From Thraustochytrium sp. TN22 (Eukaryota > Sar > Bigyra > Thraustochytrida > Thraustochytriidae), in contig JABLUY010000034.1 in the NCBI GenBank assembly GCA_013306675.1, positions 124,001-188,000 on the forward strand: a stretch of DNA of 64,000 nucleotides, in the 5' to 3' direction. Shown here piece after piece: positions 1-10,446 of this stretch. Positions within the stretch are counted from its first letter, which is position 1. Every line of letters begins with the position of its first letter. The notes under the pieces are model-generated. The model was given only the letters and a program-made list of their open reading frames with translations. It did not search any database and had not been told where the DNA came from. The position numbers were made by a program, and so were the translations under genes.

Positions 1-1197
1 GCCCGGTCCCTCAGCTCCCCCCACGCCGCCGACGCGATCGCCCCGCCTCGCCGCCGCGCGCCGCCGGGCTGCGTTCTTCAAGCTGTCAGCGTCCAGTGCA
101 CTGCTGGAGCTGTTGGAGCGGTGTTAGAGGTGGCTGCGGCGGCACTGCTGGGCGTGTTCGCCTCGCCGACCAACAAACGCGCCCTACGTGTACGTACCTA
201 ATTCTGTCGCGCCGCCGCCAGGCTCCGCTCCCGGATTCGCTCCTCCCAGGCGCCAGGCTTACTGATCTCTCTGATGAGATAAGCCTCCTCGCGCGACCCG
301 CCTGCGATTGCGTCACGAGCCCGCTGCCGGCTAGCCTCTCTAGCCTCGCCCTCTCGCTCCTCCTCCTCCTTTCCCCCTCTCCTCTCCTCCCCTCTACCGT
401 GCGCCGCCACCTCGCGCCGCTCCGCTCGCTCGGCGAGGCGAAGCGTCCCGCGCCACAGCCCCAGCCCGGCCTCGAGCAGCAGGTCTGCGCCGCGAAGCTG
501 CCGCGCCCGCCGCCGAGCAGGCGGCCAGGGGCGCGGAGCAGCCTGCTTCGCCGCGGCGGCGCCCAGCTCGCGGCGCCGAGCTAGCGCAAGCTGCGCGGCC
601 GAGCTGGCCGAGCGCGGCGCCGAGCTAGCCAAGCTGAGCCTTCCGGGTCAGCCAGCCAGCTCGCGGTCACGCCTGGCGTGGGAAGCCGCGCGCGCGCTGC
701 GAGGCGCTGCGAGGCTGCGCGGAGTTCCAGGCGTGCACAGCGTCCCTAGGCTAGCGGTGTTCGCCGCGGCGACGCGGCGGCGGCAGTGGCGCCGTCATTG
801 CTAGCGCGGAGTCCGCGCCGCGCAAGGCGATGGCGCCTACTCGGAGGCCTCGCCGGCCACGGCCAGTGGACAGTGCCCGCGAAGCGCGCCCGGTCCGGAG
901 GTCCGAGACTCGTGTCCAGTCGGCAGGTCGACGACCGAGAGCACCGCGAACGAGCCCGTGTGGCTGGCGCAGTTTGGCTGGCCCTTGCTTGGGCTGAGCA
1001 GGAGGCTGGAGCCCCTGGACCGAAGGGAGAAAAAGCATGATCAATGATGCGAAAACGGGTGTTTGTGTCAGGAAAAGCAAGCAAGGGGGGGTTGGGTTTG
1101 GGTGTAGTACGTGGGTGGGTGGGATGGATTGTGGAAAAGACGACGTGACGGACGCGCTCGTGGGCGCGCGCCTTGTCAGCCAGCCACTCACTGTTAC
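1..1197. other. Flanking GC-rich spacer
   Basis: No gene is supported in 1-836. The overlapping ORFs here have low-complexity Arg/Ala/Pro/Ser translations on both strands, as expected from GC-rich DNA. On the minus strand 837-1014 may be the last exon of the neighbouring polyQ gene (see that gene), with a pyrimidine-rich 3' splice site ending at 1015. Confidence 0.5.
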
Positions 1198-2355
1198 TCA
1201 CGGGCGCCAGGTGTCCTGGGCCTCGCGCAGGCGGTCGGCCTGCGCCTTGGTGAGAGGCGGGAGGTTGGCCTCGATGTGAGCGGTGATCTTGGCGAGGATC
1301 TTGGGCTCGTCGCGCGAGATCCAGCGGTCGTACTTGAGGATGCGCTTGAGGTGCTTGTCGATGGCGCGCTTTGGCCTGCGGATGCCGCAGAAGTTGGCAA
1401 TGTCCGAGATGGTCTTGAGGTCCTGGGAGATGTAGGTGCGCGTGATGTGCATGACCATGGCCATCTCGTCGGGCTTCCAGCGGCCCTGGTCGAACTCCAT
1501 CTCCTCGGCCATGCCGGCGGAGCTGAAGCCCGAGGGCGAGGCGGGCGCCGAGGGCGGCAGGACGTACTCGCCAGCGAGGCGCTTGGGCTCCGGCTTGACG
1601 GCGAACTCGGCGCGACGCTTGTTGTCGTGCTTGACGGGCGACGACGCGGGCGAGCTGTGGAAGGGCGAGCCCTGGGAGGGATCGGTCTCGTCGTAGTCCG
1701 AGGACGCCACCGAGGACGCACCGCCCAGGCGCGAGGTGTTGGAGGACGAGCCGGAGGAGGTGCGGACAACGGAGCTGGGCACGGGCGTAGGCGCGGGCCG
1801 GCCCATGTACATTTGCTGCTGCTGCTGCTGCATGTGCTGCTGCTGCTGCTGCTGCTGCATCATGTCCATCTCGGGGTTGCGCATGCTCGAGTAAAAGTAG
1901 CCCTCAAAGCCCGGGATGGGCACGGGCTCGACGCCGCGCGCGCTGTAGTGGGCGATGTTGTTGACGTCCTCCACCTCGCTGGTTGCGCGGTACAGGTTCG
2001 CGGACGGCATGCCGAGGTCGGCCTGCGCCGTGTGCATGGGGTGGGCCGAGGGCGAGGCGGCCGGCGAGCTGTTGCCCGACTCGTTGGCCTCGACCACGGT
2101 CTCGAAGGGCTTGACGTACGTCTCGGGCAGGACGGTCAGGTCGTCACCCGCGAAGAACTCGCTCGCGTTGTGCGCGGGCGCCATGGCGCCCATGGCCTCC
2201 TTGCCGGCCAGGTCCTCGTCCGCGAAGCCGAACGTCAGGTCCAGCCAGTTCAGGTCGTCCTCCGACGGCAGCAGGTTGGTGTCGAGCGCATCGTTGCCGC
2301 ACTGCTCCACGGACGTCGTGCGCCGCAGCGCGCTCTGCGTCGGCAGGATGCACAT
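1198..2355 (-). CDS. PolyQ nuclear protein with C-terminal Myb/SANT-like helical domain
   Basis: A 385-residue protein starting at an ATG at 2355. Residues 1-250 are Ser/Pro/acidic-rich and look disordered, with two Gln runs (near residues 166-186, CAG repeats at about 1812-1860). The only compact part is C-terminal, about residues 290-370. It begins G-R-W-K-P-D-E and has helix-rich spacing with basic residues (R-R-P-K-R-A-I-D-K-H-L-K-R), reminiscent of a Myb/SANT or other DNA-binding fold. A transcription regulator is the likely role, but no named family is recognised. The stop codon TGA lies inside a consensus 5' splice site (GTGAGT at 1201-1196). A strong pyrimidine tract plus CAG ends at 1015, so a spliced form of 443 residues ending at 837 is plausible. 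A tiny possible 5'UTR intron (GTGAGT near 2525) is also visible. Confidence 0.7.
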   Translation of the reverse strand: MCILPTQSALRRTTSVEQCGNDALDTNLLPSEDDLNWLDLTFGFADEDLAGKEAMGAMAPAHNASEFFAGDDLTVLPETYVKPFETVVEANESGNSSPAASPSAHPMHTAQADLGMPSANLYRATSEVEDVNNIAHYSARGVEPVPIPGFEGYFYSSMRNPEMDMMQQQQQQQHMQQQQQQMYMGRPAPTPVPSSVVRTSSGSSSNTSRLGGASSVASSDYDETDPSQGSPFHSSPASSPVKHDNKRRAEFAVKPEPKRLAGEYVLPPSAPASPSGFSSAGMAEEMEFDQGRWKPDEMAMVMHITRTYISQDLKTISDIANFCGIRRPKRAIDKHLKRILKYDRWISRDEPKILAKITAHIEANLPPLTKAQADRLREAQDTWRP

Positions 2356-5300
2356 CCTCCCCGCCGCCTGCCTCGCTCGCGCTCTCGCTCGCCGCCTGCC
2401 TTGCTGGCTGACTGGCTTGACTGTTGCGCCTTTGCTGCCGGGCCTTTCGCCTCGCCTTGCTTTGCCTTGTCGCCTTGCTTCCTCCTCCTTTCCCGCCTGC
2501 AGTCAGCAGGCAGACCAGACACTCACCCGCCGGCTAGTCGCCGCAGGACAGACAGACGCACTGGCGGGAAGAGGCAGCCAGCCGAAGGGCAGCCGAAGGC
2601 CGCCGGAAGCGGCGGATCGCCGCGCTCTCGCTCGCTCGCTCGCTCTGCGCGCGCCGCCGCGCCGCGCCTCGATCGCGCTCTGCCGCGCCGCTCGCCGCGC
2701 TGCTCCGCGCCCGCGCGCCGCCCGCCCGCGCGCCCGCCCGCTCGCTCGCTCGCTCGCTCGCTCGCTTGCTCGCTCGCTCGTGCCGGCGTCGGCCAGGCCA
2801 AGCTTGGCTGCGGCTTCTTGGTTTGCGGCGCCTCTGCATTCTGCCCCTCACTCCGTTTCCTCCCTCCCTTCCCTCTGCGCCTCTCCGCGCCCACTGGCGC
2901 GCACGCGACGCGCCAGCCCTCCTAGCCCTCTGCTTCTCCGCAGAGCTGGTAGCTCCCCCCTAGCTCAGGGCCGCGCGCCGACCCTCTCCTCCGCCGCCAC
3001 TGGCGCCGCGCCGCTCGCCGCGCGCGCCGCGCCCCCTCTGGACGCCCGCCGCGCGTCCCCTCTCCGCTCGTGCGAGTAGACCTGGCCCGAGCAGCCAGCT
3101 GCCGCCAGCAGCTGCCAGCTTAGACGCGGATTCCCGATGTCGGGGACCCTCCCCTCGCGCGCGCTTCGTCGCCGCGGCGCCTGCTGTGTGCCGCTGTGGG
3201 CCTTCCCGCCCCCCCGCCCGAGCGTGGGACACATTGCCGCCGAGTGGGTCCCCGACGTGGCACCGCAGCTTCACAGCGCCGCGCCCCGCAGAGGCCTGCC
3301 TGCACAAGGGGAGCGACGTGGTCGGGGTTGCCCGCAGCCTGCGAGGGCAACGCAAGCTGCCTGCTCCACCCGCCGCAAGCTGGCCACCCTCTCCCCCCTG
3401 CTTGACCTATTGCGTCGCACACAGAGCTGCGTAGTGCGCCGGTGCGCTGCTGTACGTGCAGGATGCGCAGCCGAGCCGCTCGCCTTGCAAGGCTTACGTA
3501 CAACCGGGCGCGCTCGCTCGCCAGCCCGCTGGCCCGGCGCTCGGCCACGCGCGCGACCGCCTGGCCGCCCTCCGCCTGGCCGCGAGCGCGCGCGCGAGCG
3601 GGCGCGCGAGCGCGAGCTGCCTGCACCGCCGCGGCGTCTGTCGCCATCCTGCACCGGCGCAGCGCAACTCGGCAAGCCGGGTAGCTTGAAGGGCGCTGTC
3701 GGCTGCCAAGCGCAGTCAACCGGCGCCTGTCGCCTCGTCCTTTCGAGTTGACTTGTGGCTCTGACTGCTTCGAAGTTGGCTCAGCTGTTTCCCTCTCTGT
3801 TTCCAACTTCTGGCCGACATGAGTCAGCTGCCAGGCAGGCAGACTGCGCGTGTTCAAGGCCAGCCAAGCCAACCGACGCCTGACCGCGACCGCGATCGCA
3901 TCAACAACTTGAAGCTCGCTGGGTCGCTTGACTTGGCTCGAGCCTTGTCCGAGTCGGAGTCGGGTCGAGGGCGCGGGCGGCGCCCAGCAGCAGCCTGGCG
4001 TCGCGTCGCCAGGGCTCGGGCTGGAGCTTGGCGGAGACTCGGGCTCGGGCCGAGCGGGCAAGTCCAATCGACGGCCGCCAGCATCGGCGCGGCAAGCTGG
4101 CCAAGCTAACTGCTCCGCGCTCGTTGCGCAGGTTGCAGCGGGGCGGCGGGGCTGGCCGGGCCCCGCGCCAGCGCGCCAGCGCGAGCAGGCGGAGCCATGG
4201 GGCGTGAGCGGGTCACGGCCGCCGCCTGGCTGGCTGCCACGAGTGAGAGCGCGCTGGCCGCCCGGACCGAGTCAGTCTCTTGTCAGTCAGCGCGCCGTTG
4301 AGACAGGCAGGCAAGACATTCTTGATTCATCCCACGCTGCCGCAAGGCGGAAGCGCAGCGGCAGCTGCAGTCTGCAGTCGTAGGGCAGGGTAGCGGTGGA
4401 CTGCGCTTCCATGGCCATGGCCTTCTCAGCAAGGCTCTGTCTACCCTCGTCAGTGCGGCGGGCCGATCGCGATCATGAGACAGATGGGCGCGCCGCCAGG
4501 CGGCGCCAGTGGCGCGGCCGCCAGCTGCCCGTCGCCATCGCGCCACGCCGCCGCGCAGCCGTGCAGCCGCCAACCCGACCCTCGAGCGCGAGAGCGAGGC
4601 CCGCGGGCCCCGCCTGGCTGGCGCGGTGCTGGTCGATGATCTCGTTCGCGAGGCAGCACGGGGCGATTGAGGGAGGCTCCTCTCGGCGCCCACAGCGCGC
4701 AGCTGCGGAGGGACTGTCCGGGGCCACAAGGAGCCAAGGAACCCGCAGCGCGTCTTGTACGCCGCAGCTGGGACAGTTTCTTCGTTTTCTGTTTCTTCTG
4801 TGGCGGCGGAATCACCGTGGTGCAGTGCAGAGCGGCGAGGCGCGGCGAATCGCGGCGTGGCGCGGCGAATCGCGGCGCGCAGCAGAGCGCAGCGCAACGA
4901 CACGGCACGGAGGCGCGCAGCCGTGGCTGCGGCCAGCCAGGCGAGTCCCGACCTGGGCGGCCAGCCGTCCCACGGCTAACTGCACCGCGTCGCGCAACCG
5001 CGCTGCGGCTCCGGAGACGGACGGGCCGTTGGCCTTGGATGATTGCGTTTTTCACGGCAGGATTGGTCGCACGAACACTGGCAGCCAGATTTGTATTGGC
5101 CCAGCGGCGCCAGCCAAGAGCGAGATACTACTCTCCGGAGTCTGGACCAGCCTGTCACTGAAAGTTGACTTTCCTTTTTTTTAGCCGGAGCTTGAGCAGG
5201 CAGTAAGGTCGCCATTGGATCTGCGCCTCCAAGGCCTGGTCTAGGGTCGAGAGACCGTCGACGGCGGCCAGGCGGAGCCGGGGACATGGTTCGCCAGGCT

Positions 5301-5965
5301 ACGCAGCCGGTCTGCGACCCATAGGCTCTGTCTGCGTGCGTCCACGCGTGCGCTTGGCGCTTGACGCCTGGCAGGCTGCCGCCTACCACCACTCGCTGGG
5401 CGCTGACCACGACACGACAGAGCACTGCACAGTACCAAGACGGGGTACGTTACGTTACGCGTGTGCGTTGGATTTGCTGCTTCGTGGCCAGCCGCGCCAG
5501 CCGGCATCTGGCAGAGTTGATTTGGGCCTACAGCAGGCTGGACCTCAAGACGTCCTTGGTGGTGGGCGTGATGGCGCATGAGAGCTTGGCCCGAAGGTTC
5601 TTGCCTTGATTGTGCCTCGGGCCGTTGATTATCCACTGGCATCTTCTGCCTTGCCTTGATCCTCATCGGGAATCTAATCTTGTGCCTCGCGTGCGCCAGT
5701 GCGACGCAGTGCGTCGACCTCGCAGCAGTGCTTTCGAAAGTCTTGCTGCCGCCGCCGATTTTCGCCGCATTCGCGGTCGCGTCACGAACTTTCGAACAGC
5801 CGACCCAGCATCACTAGCCAGCCAGCCACTGGCACATCACATCATCATGCGAAACGTGATTCCTTTCCTTTTACTTGGTCTCGATTGCTCGGCTCTTCGC
5901 CTCGCTTCGTCACACAATGCTCTTCGTAAACCCACACACGCTGTCAATGAATCATCTTCTTCATG
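2356..5965. other. Long low-complexity intergenic region
   Basis: About 3.6 kb between the polyQ gene and the SEC14 gene, both on the minus strand. It holds CGCT/CTCG runs (about 2625-2650 and 2735-2785), CG-alternating stretches (3530-3620) and a short duplicated GCGGCGAATCGCGGCG motif around 4845-4880. Many ORFs exist on all frames but their translations are Arg/Ala/Pro-rich shadows. No homology or intron pattern was found. Confidence 0.5.
2735..2785. repeat. (CTCG)n simple repeat
   Basis: Tandem CTCG tetranucleotide, about a dozen units with one CTTG variant, in the 5' spacer of the polyQ gene. The same tetramer recurs near 2625-2650 and 15298-15325, so it is a genome-style intergenic repeat. 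Confidence 0.85.
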
Positions 5966-7177
5966 TCAGTCGGAAAAGGAGGCCTTGATGGGCACGGTGG
6001 CAGAGAGCATCCAGGAGGCCTTGTTGCTGACGGTGACAAGCAAGAAGCCGTCCTGGGCAGCCTCTGGGAGCATCTCGGGGAACGGGACATCAAAGGTGGT
6101 CGGGTCGGCCGTGGCGTAGGCCGCGGCAGGCAGCTTCGTCTCGGACACAATGTGGTCGGTGTCCGGGTCCTCCTGCACGCTAGTGATGAAACAGAGCTCG
6201 AACTCCGGCAAGGCTTCCTGGCCCTTGGGCGGCGCCAGCACGATGCGCACCTTGCTGCGCGGGCCGGTGCGCGTCATCCAAAGCGGCAGGTACTCGGACT
6301 TGCCAGCAGGCACGACGAGGTCCTGCTCGTACTGCAGCGGGAGGTGGTCCTCCTCGTCGTCCTTCTCAATGAAGCCGTGGTCGTCGAGCTGCTTCATCTT
6401 CTCGAGCCGGTGGATGACGCGCGGATCAACGTACTTGAGCAGCTCGCGGTGGTAGTTGGACTGCAGGAACATGACCTTGTCCAGCGTGCGCTGACGCAGC
6501 GCCACCGACGCCACCTTCCAGACGCCGTAAAAGCTCATGGGCGTGTTCACAAAGATCACCTTGCTCGACGACTCCGGGTAGTACGCAGACCCGGCCTTCA
6601 TGACGGCGCTCAGCACCTTCATGGCGCTCGCGTGCTGCAGCAGGGAGACGCCGAACTTGCTCAGGTCGCGCACCTGCACGGTGCGCACCATGCGCCCGGT
6701 CTCGGTGCTCAGCGCGTCCAGCAGCTTGGCGCGCGACTCGAAGAACCCGATGTAGTGCTCCAGCACCTTGCGCTCCGCCACCTGCGACAGCAGCAAGCTC
6801 GGGTCCGACGCGCCGATCACCTCCAGGTGAACCAGGTCGCCCGTGTGGCTCTTGCCCGCCACGTACCACGGGCCGTACTCGCCTGCCTCGCGGATCTCCT
6901 TCCAGTGCGGGAACGACGACTGCTTCAGCAGCTCCACGTCCTCCAGATGCTCCTTACGCAGCGCCTCCACCTCCATCTCCTTGCGCCACGCCAGCATGTC
7001 CGTGTACGCCTTGGTCGCCTTGGCTTCGTCCTGCGCGTGCGCGTCCAGGAACCGCGCCAGCCGCACGTCTGACTGAATATCCGCCGGCAGCTCATGGCCC
7101 ACCTCCTGCTCGTACGAGGCCACCGCGTCCTTGACGGCCTCGCGCAGCGCGCCCACCTTGCCCATCTCGATCGCCAT
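5966..7177 (-). CDS. SEC14-like CRAL-TRIO plus GOLD domain protein
   Basis: A 403-residue soluble protein expected to move phosphoinositides or other lipids between membranes. Residues about 35-75 form the CRAL-TRIO N-terminal helical part (L-A-R-F-L-D-A). About 95-265 is the lipid-binding CRAL-TRIO lobe, with the P-E-S-S-S-K-V-I-F-V-N-T-P core strand typical of SEC14. About 288-400 is a beta-rich GOLD domain. This is the SEC14L/patellin-type architecture linked to Golgi or vesicle membranes. The ATG at 7177 opens a clean N-terminus without signal peptide or membrane segment. No frameshift is seen, and length fits the family (about 400 residues). Confidence 0.88.
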   Translation of the reverse strand: MAIEMGKVGALREAVKDAVASYEQEVGHELPADIQSDVRLARFLDAHAQDEAKATKAYTDMLAWRKEMEVEALRKEHLEDVELLKQSSFPHWKEIREAGEYGPWYVAGKSHTGDLVHLEVIGASDPSLLLSQVAERKVLEHYIGFFESRAKLLDALSTETGRMVRTVQVRDLSKFGVSLLQHASAMKVLSAVMKAGSAYYPESSSKVIFVNTPMSFYGVWKVASVALRQRTLDKVMFLQSNYHRELLKYVDPRVIHRLEKMKQLDDHGFIEKDDEEDHLPLQYEQDLVVPAGKSEYLPLWMTRTGPRSKVRIVLAPPKGQEALPEFELCFITSVQEDPDTDHIVSETKLPAAAYATADPTTFDVPFPEMLPEAAQDGFLLVTVSNKASWMLSATVPIKASFSD

Positions 7178-7937
7178 GCTTCACCTCCTCCTCCTCCTCC
7201 GCCTCGCGCTGCTTGCCTCCTTGCTGACTTGGCACGCTGTCGTGCGCTACCGCCGCGGAATTCTCTCTCGCCGGCCCGCGCGCCGCCGCCGCCGCGGCCG
7301 TCGCTGCCGCCGGGAACCCCGGCCTCGCCTCGCGCGGCGCTGCCCGCCTCCGCCGCCGCCGCCGCCGCCGCCGCGCCGCCGCTCGCCGCCGCCGCGCGCT
7401 TCGCGTTCTGCGCCGCCGCGCCAACCTCGCCGAGGCCGCGCGCTTGCGCAGCCTGTTCAGCCTGTTTGTGCTGCTGGTCGTGGTACACTGCTGTGACGAC
7501 TCGGACTCGGAGACGCAGCCGTGACCGCTGCAGTGCCACGCAGTGCTCGTCATCATCGCCTGCAGTACGCCCGGCGAGGCCGTGGCCGCTTCAAGTTCAA
7601 GACTGCAAGTCCCGGGTCGACCCGGAGGCCACCTGTGCACGTGCTGGGCGCAGCGTCGTCTTTGCCCATCGCGAAGCGATGCGCAGCAAACTCGTTCCTG
7701 TGCGTGCGTGCCGCGCGTGTGGTTAGATCAGGAGCGAGGTCAAGACCGGCGCTCAAGAGTCTCACTTGCTGCCAAAATGGTGTCAAAGCTTGGCTGCCAA
7801 ATGGTGTCAAAGCTTGGCCGTCAAATGGGCACATGGTGGTCAAAGCTTGCCGTCGTTGCTGTTGTTGTCCGGGGCCCAGCCAGTGCCGTCGGCCATTCAA
7901 CAGCTTTTTGCAAAATTGAAATCGCTGCAAAATGGTA
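7178..7937. other. Spacer with GGC-rich tract and short tandem repeats
   Basis: Upstream of the SEC14 gene the DNA is extremely CCG/CGC-rich (7265-7400). Towards the P450 3' end it becomes an AAATGGTGTCAAAGCTTGG tandem repeat and then a TTG/CTG microsatellite. No gene is supported. Confidence 0.5.
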
Positions 7938-7948
7938 TCAAAGCTTGC
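7772..7948. repeat. About 24-bp minisatellite, HindIII-site containing
   Basis: Near-identical units with core ATGGTGTCAAAGCTTGG occur at about 7773 and 7797, with a diverged unit at about 7822-7850 and a separated unit at 7928-7948. The last unit contains the stop codon of the minus-strand P450 gene, so repeat growth has reached the end of a coding region. Confidence 0.75.
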
Positions 7949-9422
7949 TGTTGATGCTGTTGATGCTGTTGGTGCTGCTGTTGTTGCTGCTGTTGCTGCT
8001 GTTGTTGGTGTCGTTGTTGTCTGGAGGCATGGCGTGCACTACGATACGGTGCGGGCCAGGGCGTAATGAGACATAATTGGCGGGTCGCACGGAACGCCAG
8101 GGCGAGGCAGACTCGAAGCGAAATCCATGCAAGAGGACGGCCAGCACGAGCTTGGCCTGCAAGTTAGCCAGCGGACGGCCCACGCAAAAGCTGGCCCCGC
8201 CGCCAAAGACGCGAGGGCGAGCAGTGGCGCCCATGCGCGGACACACAAAGGAGCCGGCGGCGTCGCCGAAGAGGGCCGCGTCGCGATGATAGCCGTAAAG
8301 ACTAAAGACCACCTCCTGCCCTCGGCCGATGCGGTGGCCGAGGAGCTCCGTGTCGCGCGTAGGCCTGCGCGAGATGGCAGGGAAGCTCGGCATGAGCCGC
8401 GCGCTCTCCGTCAGGACGGCCTCCAAGGTCGCCAGCCGGTCCACGGCCTCGAGCGGCGCCGCTGCCACCTCGGCACGCACCTCGGCCTGCAAGTCCGTGT
8501 GCTCCGCGAGATGGATGAGCGCCCAGGCGATGGACGTCGCGGCGAACTCGCGGCTCATGGTGAGCACGGTCAGGCACACACTGAGCACCTCCTCGTCGCT
8601 CAGGCACGCCTCGTCCGCCACGAGCAGGTCGACCCAGGGCATGTCAGCAGTCGCCGCGCCGTCGCCGCGCTCGGCGGAGCGCGCGCGCGCCACGGCCGGC
8701 CGCAACGCGGCGCGCAGCGCTGTGAGCGGCGGAGCCGCGTCGCCGCCCCCCGGCGGCGCGTTGCGCCAGTGCCGGTGGCCGCGGTCCACGATGCGAACGT
8801 ACAGCACGTGCAAGAGGTCACGCAGCGCGGCGACGCGACGGTCCATGCGGCCGCCCTTTCGCAGGCCCTCCAGCGCGCCCCAGGCCTCGCCCGTCAGCAA
8901 GTCGCTCGCCATGTCCGTGGTGCTGGCGCGCACCGCGCGGTCCAGCGCAATGGCCTCAAAGGCCGGGCGCCCGCGGCGCTTTGCCGCCGCGCACCGCCGC
9001 GCCAAGAAGTCCGCCAATCGCCGCGAGTGCGCCTCCACGATGCGCTGCGCGCGCCCGCTGCGCACCTGCAGCGCGAGCACGCGGTCCAGCACCTTGTGCA
9101 TGCGCTCGCACGCCGCGCCCTCGAGCGCCAGCCCGTGACCCGGCACCACCGACGCGAAAGGCTCCACCACCTGCGCGCCCTTGGTCCACAGCCCGCTCGC
9201 GTCCGCCAGCACCTCCTCCAGCGCCGCCTCCGCGTGCACGTGCACCACGTTCACAGGCCCGTCCTGAGCGCTCGCCACCACACGGAAGACCTCAGCGCCG
9301 CCCAGCAGCTCCCGCAGGCTCTGCAGCCGCAGGAACGGGTCGCCCACCTGCAGCTTGTACGTGGGCTCCGCGCCCATCTCCGCCACCGGCATGCCGTCCT
9401 CCTCGTCCTTGGGCTGCGCCAT
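7938..9422 (-). CDS. Cytochrome P450, soluble-type
   Basis: A 494-residue heme-thiolate monooxygenase starting at the first ATG (9422). Upstream codons stay open but hold no ATG and encode only an Arg/Ala repeat. The ExxR motif (E-S-A-R) is near residue 340. The heme loop F-G-G-G-A-S-F-C-V-G is near residue 405-415 with its Cys ligand. The I-helix reads F-A-A-T-S-I where most P450s have A-G-x-D/E-T-T, so the usual acid is absent. No N-terminal membrane anchor is visible, so it is cytosolic or bacterial-like in form. The last ~27 residues are almost all Asn/Ser/Thr, encoded by a TTG/CTG microsatellite (about 7940-8020). Substrate is unknown. Confidence 0.88.
   Translation of the reverse strand: MAQPKDEEDGMPVAEMGAEPTYKLQVGDPFLRLQSLRELLGGAEVFRVVASAQDGPVNVVHVHAEAALEEVLADASGLWTKGAQVVEPFASVVPGHGLALEGAACERMHKVLDRVLALQVRSGRAQRIVEAHSRRLADFLARRCAAAKRRGRPAFEAIALDRAVRASTTDMASDLLTGEAWGALEGLRKGGRMDRRVAALRDLLHVLYVRIVDRGHRHWRNAPPGGGDAAPPLTALRAALRPAVARARSAERGDGAATADMPWVDLLVADEACLSDEEVLSVCLTVLTMSREFAATSIAWALIHLAEHTDLQAEVRAEVAAAPLEAVDRLATLEAVLTESARLMPSFPAISRRPTRDTELLGHRIGRGQEVVFSLYGYHRDAALFGDAAGSFVCPRMGATARPRVFGGGASFCVGRPLANLQAKLVLAVLLHGFRFESASPWRSVRPANYVSLRPGPHRIVVHAMPPDNNDTNNSSNSSNNSSTNSINSINSKL
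7945..8025. repeat. TTG/CTG microsatellite inside the P450 3' end
   Basis: Imperfect TGT/TGC/TGA trinucleotide run. On the minus strand it encodes the Asn/Ser tail of the P450, past the last conserved P450 residues. Confidence 0.8.
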
Positions 9423-10297
9423 GGCCTCGCGCCGCGCCACTTCCAGGCGCCGCGTAAGACCGCGCCAAGGCCGCGCCGCGCCGCGCCTTCGCAGCGCAAG
9501 GCGCGGCGCAAGGCGCGGCGCAAGGCGCGACGCCAACGTGGGTCTGCTTGTCGCCGAAGCGCAGGTGCTTGGTCTTGAGCAAGTTTCAACTTGCGCCGCC
9601 CCGTCGAACGGGACCCCACGGCGGCGTGAAGAGCCGTGAAGAAAGAAGGAATCGCATCACTGCCACACAACTTGAACGCCCAGACAACACCGTGTTGCTG
9701 CACTGCTTGTGCCGTGCCGTGCCACTGTCACTGCAGTGCAGTGCCGCACGAAGACAACTGTCAAGTTGCTGATACCTTACCCGCCCTGCTGTCATCGCAC
9801 GCGAACTCTGCCGCCACCTCTTCATTCACTGCCAGTGTTAGGCTCCGAGTCCGCCGCGGCGACTGACGACGGAGTCAGTGACGAGAACGAGGCCAAGAAC
9901 GAGCCTCGGCGAGCCTCGGAGGACAACGACCCGGAGGAGGACGAGCACTGGCCTGGCAGCGGTCCGAGTCGCCACGACGAGCGAGTCGAGTCGCCGCACT
10001 GGCAGTGCCGGTCCCCGCGATTCACCGCCGCCACCGGCCGCGGTGTCTGTCCGGCTCACCCGCCACACCACTGGTTAGCCTACTACGTCGCACTGCACTC
10101 GTTTCTTGATCAGCGTTGATCACAATGCTCGAGGTACTCGCCTTATTATCACCATAGATGCTATCCCAGATCGGCCCGGGCGGTGTGCGATGCGGCGCGC
10201 GGCGTGCGTCCGCCGCGCACGCCGTGCGGCGTGCGGCGTGATTCGCCCGCGGCGAACGGCAGACCTGCAGATCGCTTCCGCCGTCAGTCGTTCGCCC

Positions 10298-10334
<37 letters not shown>

Positions 10335-10446
10335 GCCAACTCCTCGCGCTCGCTTGGCGTGCACGTGCACGTGCGCGGCACGCGCTGCAGCAGCGCGTAC
10401 GTCGCCAAGGCTCGCCAAGCCACTGGCAGACCAGCCCATCTTCGCC
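9423..10446. other. Divergent intergenic region between P450 and TIR gene
   Basis: About 1 kb shared upstream region of two divergent genes. It holds a GCAAGGCGCG repeat at about 9493-9530 and a (CGCCCG)n run at about 10296-10332. No gene is supported. In-frame non-ATG codons precede both neighbours but no better starts are seen. Confidence 0.5.

Noticed and set aside
1111-2925. 604-codon plus-strand ORF
   Set aside because: Mostly antisense to the polyQ gene and then low-complexity spacer; no conserved content.
3120-4067. 315-codon minus-strand ORF in the long spacer
   Set aside because: Arg/Ala/Ser/Pro-rich and overlapping ORFs exist in all other frames; no coding signal.
8127-9578. 483-codon plus-strand ORF
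   Set aside because: Antisense to the P450 gene; His/Arg/Ala-rich shadow.
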